DNA of 64,000 bases from positions 1-64,000 of the forward strand of contig NZ_BMLK01000018.1 of assembly GCF_014645195.1 (NCBI RefSeq). The letters are read 5' to 3'. The position numbers and the translations under genes were made by a program. Positions within the stretch are counted from its first letter, which is position 1; each line of letters opens with the position of its first letter. Origin of the DNA: Novosphingobium indicum. GTDB lineage: Bacteria; Pseudomonadota; Alphaproteobacteria; Sphingomonadales; Sphingomonadaceae. Under the pieces are notes generated by a model that saw only the letters and a list, made by a program, of their open reading frames with translations, was not told the DNA's origin and searched no databases. This document shows positions 1 to 7,737 of this stretch, one piece after another.

Positions 1-68
1 CCCCACGAATGCGCCAACTACTTCAAATCATGCGGGTACGAACCAGAATGATCGAAAACCGCTCTAAC

Positions 69-102
69 CCGCCATTTGTGGCGTCACACCTGCAAATGGC
101 GG
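69..102 (-). terminator. Hairpin at the 3' end of the kynureninase-like gene
   Basis: A perfect 10-bp inverted repeat (CCGCCATTTG at 69-78 and CAAATGGCGG at 93-102, 14-nt loop) overlaps the last codons and stop of the kynureninase-like gene. Read on the minus strand it is followed only by a short T run (GGTTTTC), so it would be a weak intrinsic terminator at best. Confidence 0.4.
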
Positions 103-1238
103 AGAATTTCGATCAGCCCGTCGATATCATCCTCGTCCTGATAGAGCCCGAAGCCGATCCGCAAAACCTCGCCGCGCACGTCGGTCACGACGCCGGCGGC
201 CAGTAGCGCCTTCTGCCAGTCGGCGGCTTTGGGATGGGAGAAAGCGAGAAAGCGGGCCTGCGGGCCTTCGCCCGGGGGATTGAGCAGGGCGGCCTGAGCG
301 AGCGGCGTTTCGTCCAGGCGGGCCAGCAGGCGGCTTTGGAGGCATGATACCTTTGCGCTGATGGCACGCGTATCCAGCCCTTCGGCAGCCAGCATGTCGC
401 GCACCGCAACGAAGCGGTAAAGGCCGGAAGGGTCGAATGTAGCGCCAAGGAAGCGGCGGGCATCTGCGGCATAGGTCACATGGCCCGGGGGCGCTGCCAG
501 ATCTTCGATCTCGGCGTACCAGCCGGTCACGGCGGGGCGCTCGCCGAAGCCGGGCGGTGCGTGCAGGATGCCCACGCCTTCACCCGACATGGCGTACTTG
601 TAGCCACCCGTGACATAGAACGCGCGCTCGGCAATGCGCGACAGGTCGGTCTCGATGGCCATGAAGCCGTGGTAGCCGTCGATCACCACCCACGGACCTT
701 CCGGCGCGGCGACTTCGGCCAGGGCTTCCAGGTCCGGGAAGATCTGGCCGGTGCCGAACATCACGTGGCTCAGCCAGATCAGGTCATGCTCTCCGGTGCG
801 GGCCCGGTCGAGAAAACGGGCGGCGAAGTCCGGGGCCGCGGTGGCAACGGTTTCCAGCATGATCGTGCCGTCCTCCACCCAGCGCTCGGCCTGCCGGCGG
901 AAGCTGTGGAACTCGCCGTCGCTGGCGAGAATGCGCAGCGGGCGGCGGGGGATGGCGGAAACAATCCGAACCAGAAAGTCGTGGGTGTTCCCGGCAAAAG
1001 CGACGGTGGCCGGATCGGGCAGGTTCAGTTCGGCGGCCACATGGCGCTGCGCCGCCGGCCAGACCTCGTCCATCACCCTGCCCCATTTCCGGTCGGCAAG
1101 GCGCGCGGCGTCGTCCCAGCACGCCAGTTGCCCTTCGCGCGAAGCATCGGGCCAGAGATGATGCGAATGGGCGGCGAAATGGAGCCGTTCGGGATCGGCT
1201 TCCAGCGTGCGGCGGAACAGGTGCTTGTACGACGTCAC
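84..1238 (-). CDS. Kynureninase-like PLP enzyme (aminotransferase class V fold)
   Basis: Predicted 384-aa PLP enzyme that would cleave kynurenine to anthranilate and alanine in tryptophan degradation. The PLP-binding lysine sits in a GGYKYAMSGEG motif (K214), close to the GYKY motif of kynureninases, and a VIDGYHG stretch supplies the usual aspartate that contacts the pyridine nitrogen. The start is a GTG at 1238, chosen because GTGA overlaps the stop of the upstream tryptophan dioxygenase; the open frame runs further upstream but only through that gene. The length is slightly short for kynureninase (about 400 aa or more). Pairing with tryptophan 2,3-dioxygenase supports the assignment. No kynurenine formamidase is seen nearby. 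A related class V aminotransferase cannot be excluded. Confidence 0.8.
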   Translation of the reverse strand: MTSYKHLFRRTLEADPERLHFAAHSHHLWPDASREGQLACWDDAARLADRKWGRVMDEVWPAAQRHVAAELNLPDPATVAFAGNTHDFLVRIVSAIPRRPLRILASDGEFHSFRRQAERWVEDGTIMLETVATAAPDFAARFLDRARTGEHDLIWLSHVMFGTGQIFPDLEALAEVAAPEGPWVVIDGYHGFMAIETDLSRIAERAFYVTGGYKYAMSGEGVGILHAPPGFGERPAVTGWYAEIEDLAAPPGHVTYAADARRFLGATFDPSGLYRFVAVRDMLAAEGLDTRAISAKVSCLQSRLLARLDETPLAQAALLNPPGEGPQARFLAFSHPKAADWQKALLAAGVVTDVRGEVLRIGFGLYQDEDDIDGLIEILRHLQV

Positions 1239-2023
1239 AGGCTGGTCCGCAGCGACCAGAGTTCGGGAAACGCGCGCTTGGACAGTGTGGACTGGAGATA
1301 GGGCACGCCCGTGGTGCCGCCGGTGCCACGCTTGCCGCCGATGATCCGGCTCACCGTCAGCACATGCTTGTGCCGCCATGTCGCGAGCGCATCGTCGATG
1401 TCGACCAGCTTTTCGGCAAGCTGGTAGAGCTCCCAGTAGCGGTGCGTGTCGCGATAGACTTCCAGCCAGGCCGCTTCGACTTCCGGGGAGGGCTCGTAAG
1501 GCGCCGCCCAGTCGCGCTCGAGCGCCTGAGCCGGAAGCGTGAAGCCGGCGCGGGAGAGGGCGCGATTGGCCTCGTCCCACAGGCTGGGTTGTTCGAGCGC
1601 GCGCTCCATCGCCTCGCGGGCATGCGGCCGGTCCGCCTGATACTGCAGATGGTCGGCCTGCTTGAGCCCGAGCCGGAACTCCATCGTCCGGAACTGGTCC
1701 GACTGGAAACCCGAACTCGATCCGAGCACCGGCCGGAACGTCGTGTAGTCGGCCGGGGTCATGGTCGCGAGCACGTCCCAGGCGAGCGTCATCACCGCCT
1801 GGATGCGGCTCACGCGGGCAAGGCTCTTGTAGGCTTCGATCAGCTTGTCGGTGCGGATCAGGCCGAGCGCCAGTTCGACTTCGGACAGAGCCTGCTTGAG
1901 CCACAGCTCCTTGGTCTGGTGGATGATGATGAACAGCAGCTCGTCGTGTTCGTCGGACACGGGATGCTGCGCGGCGAGAATGTCATCGAGCGCGAGATAG
2001 CGCGCATAAGTCATGTCTGTCAT
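1235..2023 (-). CDS. kynA: Tryptophan 2,3-dioxygenase
   Basis: Predicted 262-aa cytosolic heme dioxygenase that opens the indole ring of tryptophan to N-formylkynurenine. The N-terminal segment (TYARYLALDDIL, then HDELLFIIIHQTKELWLKQ) is the highly conserved start of bacterial TDO, and an RIIGGKRGTGGTTG stretch near the C-terminus is also a family hallmark. The length fits the family (260-290 aa). It is the first gene of a two-gene kynurenine operon and its TGA overlaps the GTG of the kynureninase-like gene by four bases. The start at 2023 has an in-frame alternative three codons in (MTYARYL). Confidence 0.93.
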   Translation of the reverse strand: MTDMTYARYLALDDILAAQHPVSDEHDELLFIIIHQTKELWLKQALSEVELALGLIRTDKLIEAYKSLARVSRIQAVMTLAWDVLATMTPADYTTFRPVLGSSSGFQSDQFRTMEFRLGLKQADHLQYQADRPHAREAMERALEQPSLWDEANRALSRAGFTLPAQALERDWAAPYEPSPEVEAAWLEVYRDTHRYWELYQLAEKLVDIDDALATWRHKHVLTVSRIIGGKRGTGGTTGVPYLQSTLSKRAFPELWSLRTSL

Positions 2024-2092
2024 GGCCGCGGTTTGAGCCTCTCGGCCCTCGACCGCAACCCGTCAATGCAGGTCGCGGACCGCGCAGGCTGT

Positions 2093-2293
2093 TCAGGAAT
2101 CCATCATCCAGAAAAGCGCCCAGCTCAGACCCGTCGCGGCAAGAAAAAGCGACCAGGACCAATAAAAGGTATGGCCCTCTATGTAGGTCTGCTGGATGGC
2201 GAGCATGCCCCCGCGCGAGCCATTGGACCCGAGGATGCCGGATACGATCCAGGTCAGTAGGAAGCCGGGAATTAGCGCCTTTAGGAAAGACAT
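2093..2293 (-). CDS. Small two-helix membrane protein of unknown function
   Basis: A 66-aa protein with two likely membrane helices (about residues 6-22, LIPGFLLTWIVSGILG, and 44-63, YWSWSLFLAATGLSWALFWM) joined by a short polar loop. No family is recognised. It lies 70 bp upstream of the tryptophan dioxygenase gene on the same strand, so it could be cotranscribed, but nothing ties it to tryptophan metabolism. The clear hydrophobic pattern argues that it is a real gene rather than a chance ORF. Confidence 0.6.
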   Translation of the reverse strand: MSFLKALIPGFLLTWIVSGILGSNGSRGGMLAIQQTYIEGHTFYWSWSLFLAATGLSWALFWMMDS

Positions 2294-2453
2294 GACATGT
2301 GTCCGCTAGTTGGCAGTCCGGTAGATATTCGCAGTATCGGGTTAATTTCTGTTTAGCGGCCAGTTGCGCTGCATCAGAGCCAAATTGATTCGCCGGCTAC
2401 TGAGGAATTCGAGCGGGTGTGTCGTCGTCTTGGGGAAACCTGAGGAGACGTAC

Positions 2454-2999
2454 ATGGCTGACAGTTCGGAATTCGAGCTTGTGCGCAGGCGCTACATGGA
2501 AGCGCATGGAGCCTGCCCGAAGCCGACGTTCTGCACCTATACCCACGTCGAGCGGGCCGAAAGACCGCGCGCGGCACTGGGCTTTCACCGCGCCGGTGCA
2601 GTTCCGCTCTATCTCGAACGTTATCTCGCGGCCCCCGTGGACGCGGTCGTTTCCGCAACCCTCGGCAGGAAGGTCGCCCGCGAGAGCATCATCGAGATCG
2701 GCAATCTCGCCGCCGACGATGCCTTTGCGATGATCGAGCTGTGGGGCAGCGTCGCCAATGATCTCGGCGCCGGATGCGAGATCGCGGTTGCCACGCTGAC
2801 CGCGCCGCTGCGTGCCATGTTCGCCCGGATTGGCGTGCCACTGACCGTGCTGGCTCCGGCGACGATCGATCGGGCCGACGATCCCGAGCAATGGGGCCAA
2901 TACTACGCCAGCGACCCGCAAGTCTGCGCCGGGGTGATTGCCGAAGGGCAGAGGGCCATTGCGGCCTTCATGGCCCGCCGCAGGAAGGTTGCCGCCTGA
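2454..2999 (+). CDS. Thermostable hemolysin-family protein (T-hemolysin domain)
   Basis: A 181-aa protein resembling the thermostable (delta-VPH) hemolysin family. Visible family features are LYLERYL, an IIEIGNLAADDA block, the RIGVPLTVLAPA segment and a C-terminal WGQYY-DPQVCAG motif. My recollection, not testable here, is that this fold is related to GNAT-type and acyl-homoserine-lactone-synthase-like acyltransferases, so lysis may not be the native role. The start is the ATG at 2454, which has AGGAGA just upstream; the open frame extends back to 2364 without a better ribosome site. It is the first gene of the run, and its TGA shares one base with the ATG of the ligase-oxidase gene, implying coupled translation. 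Confidence 0.75.
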   Translation: MADSSEFELVRRRYMEAHGACPKPTFCTYTHVERAERPRAALGFHRAGAVPLYLERYLAAPVDAVVSATLGRKVARESIIEIGNLAADDAFAMIELWGSVANDLGAGCEIAVATLTAPLRAMFARIGVPLTVLAPATIDRADDPEQWGQYYASDPQVCAGVIAEGQRAIAAFMARRRKVAA

Positions 3000-5047
3000 T
3001 GCGCCTGCTCGAAACCATCCGCGAACACGCGCTGACGCATCCGCTGGCGATCGCACTCGATCCGGTCGTATCCGAACCGGTGACATGGGAAGACCTCGCC
3101 GAACGTGTCGAGGCTATGGCCTACGATCTGAGCACCGGCGGGCAGGCCGGTCAGCCCTACGTGCTCTGTCTCGACCATGGGGTCGAGGCGTCGCTTGCCG
3201 AGCTGGCCCTGCTCGAAGCCAGAATACCGGTGCTGTCGCTGCCTGCTTTCTTCACCGAAGAGCAGGCCCGGCACGCCAGAACCGCCTGTGGAGCCGACAC
3301 CGCATTCCCGTCGGCTTCGCGTCCCGCGCCGTCTGTCCTACCCCTAGGGACGGCGCGGGTTACCTTCACGTCCGGCTCGACCGGCACGCCCAAGGGCGTG
3401 TGCCTGTCCGCCGCGCACATGCTTTCGGTTGCCGCATCGGTGGTAGAGGCGGTGGGCGCCGAGCACGCCGGCCGCCATTGCGCACTGCTGCCGCCGGGCA
3501 TCCTGCTGGAAACGGTGGCCGGCTTCTTCGCGACGATGCTGGCAGGCGGGACGTATGTCTGCCCGCCGCAGGCCGAAGTCGGGCTGACTGATCCCTTCCG
3601 CCCCGACTTTGCCGTAATGGCCAATCGTCTGGCCGAGTGGAAGATCACCTCGCTGATCCTGGTGCCCGAATATCTGGCCGGTCTCGTCACCGTCATGGAG
3701 CGCACAGGATTACCTCTGCCGGAGCTGACGCTGGTGGCGGTCGGCGGCGCGCGCGTACCGGTCGATCTGCTCGAACGGGCGCGGGCTCTGGGTCTGCCGG
3801 TGCGGCAGGGCTATGGCCTGACCGAGTGCGCGTCTGTGGTCTCGCTGGAAAGCGGCGACGAGGACGAACCCGGTTCGGCCGGACGTCTCCTCGGCCACAT
3901 GAAGGCGCGCATCGCGCCGGACGGGGAAATCCTGCTCGAAGGCGAGATGTTCCTCGGCACGATCGGTGAACTGCGCGATCCGGGGCCGCTGGCTTCGGGC
4001 GACATCGGCCGGATCGACGAGCACGGACGGCTCTGGGTCGAAGGACGCAAGTCCGCGCTGATCGTGACCAGCTTCGGGCGCAACATCTCGCCCGAATGGA
4101 TCGAGGCGCAGTTAGTCGCCCAGCCCGGCATCGCCCAGGCCATGGTGCATGGCGATGGTGTGCCCGCGCCCGAGGCGCTGCTGGTGCCATCCCGTCCCGA
4201 TGCCGATCTGGCCGTTGCCGTTGCCGCCGTAAATTCGTCGCTTCCCGCTTATGCCCGCCTGGCGGGCTGGCGCGAGGTCGCTCCCTTCACGCCCGCGAAC
4301 GGCATGTTGACCGGTAATGGCCGGCTGCGCCGCAAGCAGATCGCGGCGACGTGGCTTGCGGACAGGCCCTGCTTCTTCGCCGAATTGGAAGCTGGCACTT
4401 TCCGCGAGAGGTTGCGCTTCCTGGGGATTCCCCAGGTTCGCGCCGGTCTGGCAGGAACGATCTCGCGCCGAACCTACATCGACTACCTGTGGCAGGCCTG
4501 GCACCACGTGCGTCACACCGTGCCGCTGATGCAGGCCGCCCGTGCGCGCTTGCGCGACCGGCCGGATCTTCTGGCCGCGCTGGACGAATACATCGCCGAA
4601 GAGACCGGGCACGAGGAGTGGATCCTCGCTGATATTGCCGCGGCTGGCGGTGATGCCGATGCGGCCCGCGCCAGCGAGCCGGCTCCGGCGACCCGGGCCA
4701 TGGTGGACCATGCCTATCGCATGATCGATGAGGGCAACCCCGCGGCGTTCTTCGGCATGGTCTATGTGCTCGAAAGCGTCAGCGTGGCGCTGGCCCAGCG
4801 CGGTGCGAGCGCGGTGGCGGAGAACCTCGGTTTGCCGCCAGAGGCCTTCACCTATCTTACGTCGCACGGCGCGCTCGATCAGGACCACATGGCCTTCTTC
4901 GCCGAGCTGGTGAACGGCCTCGAGCGCGGGGACGACCGGGCCGCCATCCTGCAGATGGCGCGCGAGATGTTCGGCCTGTTCGGCGCGGTATTCGCATCGA
5001 TCGAAATGGAGGATGGCCCGATGGAGAAGACCCGTGTCGCGGCTTGA
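2999..5047 (+). CDS. Fusion of AMP-forming acyl/aryl ligase with a heme-oxygenase-like diiron oxidase (HDO) domain
   Basis: A 682-aa two-domain protein. Residues 1 to about 455 form an ANL-superfamily adenylation domain: the P-loop TFTSGSTGTPKG is at 122-133, followed by QGYGLTEC and a GDIGRID/EGR hinge region. Residues from about 465 form an all-helical TenA/heme-oxygenase-like domain. Candidate metal ligands fit the HDO pattern: E535 and H538 (ExxH), E592, and H623/D627/H630 (HxxxDxxH). HDOs are nonheme diiron oxidases acting on free or activated acids and amino acids (UndA- and SznF-type chemistry). The fusion suggests that one polypeptide activates an acid and then oxidises it. The substrate is unknown. 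The start ATG overlaps the previous TGA (TGATG). Confidence 0.85.
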   Translation: MRLLETIREHALTHPLAIALDPVVSEPVTWEDLAERVEAMAYDLSTGGQAGQPYVLCLDHGVEASLAELALLEARIPVLSLPAFFTEEQARHARTACGADTAFPSASRPAPSVLPLGTARVTFTSGSTGTPKGVCLSAAHMLSVAASVVEAVGAEHAGRHCALLPPGILLETVAGFFATMLAGGTYVCPPQAEVGLTDPFRPDFAVMANRLAEWKITSLILVPEYLAGLVTVMERTGLPLPELTLVAVGGARVPVDLLERARALGLPVRQGYGLTECASVVSLESGDEDEPGSAGRLLGHMKARIAPDGEILLEGEMFLGTIGELRDPGPLASGDIGRIDEHGRLWVEGRKSALIVTSFGRNISPEWIEAQLVAQPGIAQAMVHGDGVPAPEALLVPSRPDADLAVAVAAVNSSLPAYARLAGWREVAPFTPANGMLTGNGRLRRKQIAATWLADRPCFFAELEAGTFRERLRFLGIPQVRAGLAGTISRRTYIDYLWQAWHHVRHTVPLMQAARARLRDRPDLLAALDEYIAEETGHEEWILADIAAAGGDADAARASEPAPATRAMVDHAYRMIDEGNPAAFFGMVYVLESVSVALAQRGASAVAENLGLPPEAFTYLTSHGALDQDHMAFFAELVNGLERGDDRAAILQMAREMFGLFGAVFASIEMEDGPMEKTRVAA

Positions 5048-5789
5048 TGGAAAGCGCGTCGCGATCACCGGCGCTGCCGGTGGGCTCGGCACACCCGTCG
5101 CGCGGATGCTGCGCGAGGCTGGAGCGCACGTGACCGGCATCGACCGGATGGAATGCAGCGCCTGCGACGCCAGTATCGTCACCGACTTGTCGGACGATAC
5201 GCAGCTTGCAACGCTGGCTGATCGGCTGGCGGGCGATTGTCCGGACGTGCTCGTTAACGTCGCCGGCGTGATGCGGTTCGGTCTGCACGAAAGCCAGCCG
5301 ATCGAGGCTTTGGCGCTGTGCTACCGCGTCAATCTGCTGGTCCCTGCCGTGCTGGCCCGCGCCGTAGCAGCGCCGATGCGGGCGCGCGGGACCGGGCAGA
5401 TCGTCAATATCGGCTCCGTCCTGGGCGCCATTCCTTACCCCTGGTTCGCGGCCTATTCGAGCAGCAAGGCCGGCCTTGCCGCGCTGAGCCAGGGCCTGCG
5501 CCGCGAGATGATGGGAACGGGCGTTGCCGTTACGCACATCAATCCGCGCGCCGCGCGCACGGGCTTCAACAACAGCGAGGTCAATCGCTTCCTGGAAGTG
5601 ACCGGCATGAAGGCCGATGCGCCCGACTGGGTCGCCGGCCGGATCGTCGCGGCCATTCTCGCGCGCCGCGAAACCGTCAGCATCGGCGTGATGGAGCGCA
5701 TCTATGCCGCGCTCAACGCCATTTCCCCCCAGATCATAGACAACGGCCTTGCCGGACAGATCCGCAAGGCCCGCGCCGAGTTCTGCTGA
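5034..5789 (+). CDS. Short-chain dehydrogenase/reductase (SDR)
   Basis: A 251-aa classical SDR: the TGAAGGLG cofactor motif is near the N-terminus, a VNVAGV motif replaces NNAG, and the catalytic region reads NIGSVLG then YSSSK. The start is placed at GTG 5034, which has GGAGAAGA directly upstream inside the end of the ligase-oxidase gene; an in-frame ATG at 5013 is an alternative. The 14-bp overlap with the ligase-oxidase gene implies cotranslation and a shared pathway, presumably oxidation or reduction of an alcohol or carbonyl in the product. The substrate cannot be inferred. Confidence 0.88.
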   Translation: MSRLDGKRVAITGAAGGLGTPVARMLREAGAHVTGIDRMECSACDASIVTDLSDDTQLATLADRLAGDCPDVLVNVAGVMRFGLHESQPIEALALCYRVNLLVPAVLARAVAAPMRARGTGQIVNIGSVLGAIPYPWFAAYSSSKAGLAALSQGLRREMMGTGVAVTHINPRAARTGFNNSEVNRFLEVTGMKADAPDWVAGRIVAAILARRETVSIGVMERIYAALNAISPQIIDNGLAGQIRKARAEFC

Positions 5790-5818
5790 ACCGGCTCAAA
5801 CGAGAGGAGAGCAAGTCC

Positions 5819-6463
5819 ATGATGAAGCGTATCGTGTTGGGTAGTCTTCTGGCACCGGCCCTGGCCATTGCCGTCCCCACCGCCGCCCTTGCCGACATGG
5901 CGAGCGACGTTTCCGCGGTGAACCGCGGCTGGGCGCACATAACCTACGAAGTGAAGGGCTCCAGCACACAGACTAAGGCGCTCGATCAGCTCGCCAAGGA
6001 AGCCGCGACGGTTGTCGCTCGCTATCCGGGGCAGGCCGAGCCGCTGCTGTGGCAGGGCATCATCGTCAGCGAACAGGCGAACCGGGCCAACTTCTTCCAC
6101 AAGCTGGGCCTCGCCACCAAGGCGCGCGACATCCTCCAGAAGGCCTATTCCATCGATCCCAAGGCGGCACAGGGCGGCGCTGCCATGAGCCTTGGTGTGC
6201 TCTACTACAAGGTGCCGGGGTCCCCGCTCGCCTGGGGCGACGGAGACAAGGCCGGGCGGCTGCTCAAGCAGGCATTGGCGCTCGATCCGGACGGGCTCGA
6301 CGCCAATTACTTCTATGGCGACTATCTGCTCGATCAGGGCGACAAGGCCGGTGCGCGCACGCACTTGCAAAAGGCGCTGCGGGCGCCGCGCGATCCGAAC
6401 CGGCCGGTATGGGACACAGGGCGCCGGCGCGAGGTTCGCGCGCTGCTGGCCAAGGCAAGCTGA
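5819..6463 (+). CDS. Periplasmic TPR-like protein of the ligase-oxidase operon
   Basis: A 214-aa protein with a clear Sec signal peptide (about residues 1-25, charged MMKR then a hydrophobic core ending TAALA). The mature part is helical and tetratricopeptide-like: repeated segments carry AKEAA, LATKARDILQKAYSIDP, AGRLLKQALALDPDGLDANYFYGDYLL and GARTHLQKAL patterns. The start at 5819 has AGAGGAGAG upstream; ATG 5822 is equally possible. It lies 29 bp after the SDR gene in the same run. A role as a periplasmic scaffold or export/assembly partner for the operon's product is inference only. Confidence 0.8.
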   Translation: MMKRIVLGSLLAPALAIAVPTAALADMASDVSAVNRGWAHITYEVKGSSTQTKALDQLAKEAATVVARYPGQAEPLLWQGIIVSEQANRANFFHKLGLATKARDILQKAYSIDPKAAQGGAAMSLGVLYYKVPGSPLAWGDGDKAGRLLKQALALDPDGLDANYFYGDYLLDQGDKAGARTHLQKALRAPRDPNRPVWDTGRRREVRALLAKAS

Positions 6464-6476
6464 TCCCAGCGCGCCG

Positions 6477-7091
6477 ATGACATTCGCTCGCCGGCTGGCC
6501 CGTCAGCTCGCGCGCCCGAGCGGAACCGCCGGGCGCCTGCTGGGAAATGCCATGGACATCGTCAACCGCAGGCCACTGCGCCTTGCGGTTGACATGCTGG
6601 CGCCCCTCGCGGGGGAATCGATCCTCGATGCCGGTTGCGGCACGGGCGCGGCGATGGCGGAAATGCTGGGCCGCGTACCGTGCCATGTCACCGGCGTCGA
6701 TGCCTCGGAGACGATGGTGGCCGCGGCACGGCGCCGGCTGGGCACGCGCGCCGAGTGCGTCCAGGCATCGCTGGAAGACCTGCCTTTCGCGCCGGCCCGC
6801 TTCGATGCCGTGCTGGCGCTCAACGTGCTCTACTTCAACGACGATGCCAACACGATGCTGCGCGCGCTGCACCGCGTTTTGCGACCAGGCGGTCGTCTCG
6901 TTGCCTACGTGACCCATCGCGACACGATGCAGGACTGGCCATTCGCCAGCGAGGGACTGCACCGGCTCTACGACGCCGTGGCGCTGCGCGAGGCTCTGCT
7001 CACCTCAGGGTTTGCCTGTACGTCGCATGACGTGCATGAAGTTGCCGTCACGCGCTCGGTAAAAGGATTGTTCGTCCATGCCGTGCGTTGA
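6477..7091 (+). CDS. Class I SAM-dependent methyltransferase
   Basis: A 204-aa methyltransferase. The SAM-binding glycine-rich motif I reads ILDAGCGTG, followed by VTGVDAS (motif Post-I acidic residue), a DAVLALNVLYF motif and the LRPGGRLV motif typical of ubiquinone/menaquinone-type and small-molecule methyltransferases. It starts 13 bp after the TPR-like gene and overlaps the following sigma-factor gene by 14 bp, which ties the biosynthetic genes to the FecI/FecR/TonB genes. The acceptor substrate is unknown. Confidence 0.87.
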   Translation: MTFARRLARQLARPSGTAGRLLGNAMDIVNRRPLRLAVDMLAPLAGESILDAGCGTGAAMAEMLGRVPCHVTGVDASETMVAAARRRLGTRAECVQASLEDLPFAPARFDAVLALNVLYFNDDANTMLRALHRVLRPGGRLVAYVTHRDTMQDWPFASEGLHRLYDAVALREALLTSGFACTSHDVHEVAVTRSVKGLFVHAVR

Positions 7092-7737
7092 AGTGGTGGG
7101 AGCGAACTGGGAGATGGAATCTCAGGAACACGCGGATGCGGATGCGGATGGGCTGGTGCTGCTGCTTGAGATGCACCGGGCCGAACTGCTGCGTTTTCTG
7201 ACGGCGCGGTGCGGCTCTGCGGAAGAGGCCGAGGACGTGGTGCAGGACATGTGGATCAAGGTTACCGGCCTTGCCACCGGCCCGATCACCAACGGACGCG
7301 CCTATCTGTTTCGCATGGCCAACAATCTGGTGCTTGACCGGGCCCGCGGTCGACGCAGGTCGATGCGGCGCGAAAGGGTCTGGATCGAGGTCGAGGGCGG
7401 CGGCGTTGCCGAACCGCCCGAAGACCGCAAGGACCCCGGCGAGCCGGCGGACGAAGTGATTGCCCGCGAGCAGGAGGCGCAAGTGCTGCGCGATGCCATT
7501 GCCGATCTGCCCGAAGGGGCCCGGCGCGCCTTGCGGCTCTATCGGTTCGAAGGGCTGGGCCAGCGCGAGATTGCCGATGTCATGGGCATCAGCCGAAGCG
7601 GCGTGGAAAAACACCTGGCTCTGGCAATGAAGAAGTTGCGACAGGCTCTTGCCGACTGCGGAATGTTCGACACCGCGGCGTCTCAGGGGCATGGGGGGCA
7701 AAGCGGAAGGAAACCGCGCATGGAACAGGGACAATGA
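7078..7737 (+). CDS. FecI-type ECF RNA polymerase sigma factor
   Basis: A 219-aa sigma-70 family group IV factor. Region 2 is visible as EEAEDVVQDMWIKV and the RMANNLVLDRARGRRR stretch, and region 4 as LYRFEGLGQREIADVMGISRSGVEKHLALAMKKLR with its helix-turn-helix. It is followed by a FecR-like anti-sigma factor and a TonB receptor, the standard cell-surface signalling arrangement. ATG 7078 has AAGGA upstream; ATG 7114 with GGGAG upstream is a plausible alternative start. Its stop overlaps the FecR start (ATGA). Because it overlaps the methyltransferase gene, it probably shares a transcript with the biosynthetic genes. Confidence 0.92.
   Translation: MPCVEVVGANWEMESQEHADADADGLVLLLEMHRAELLRFLTARCGSAEEAEDVVQDMWIKVTGLATGPITNGRAYLFRMANNLVLDRARGRRRSMRRERVWIEVEGGGVAEPPEDRKDPGEPADEVIAREQEAQVLRDAIADLPEGARRALRLYRFEGLGQREIADVMGISRSGVEKHLALAMKKLRQALADCGMFDTAASQGHGGQSGRKPRMEQGQ

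Noticed and set aside
84..1904. A single 606-aa minus-strand frame covering both kynurenine genes
   Set aside because: Only its last 384 codons are protein-like (kynureninase). The upstream part is a different frame of the tryptophan dioxygenase gene, and a GTG at 1238 fits the gene start.
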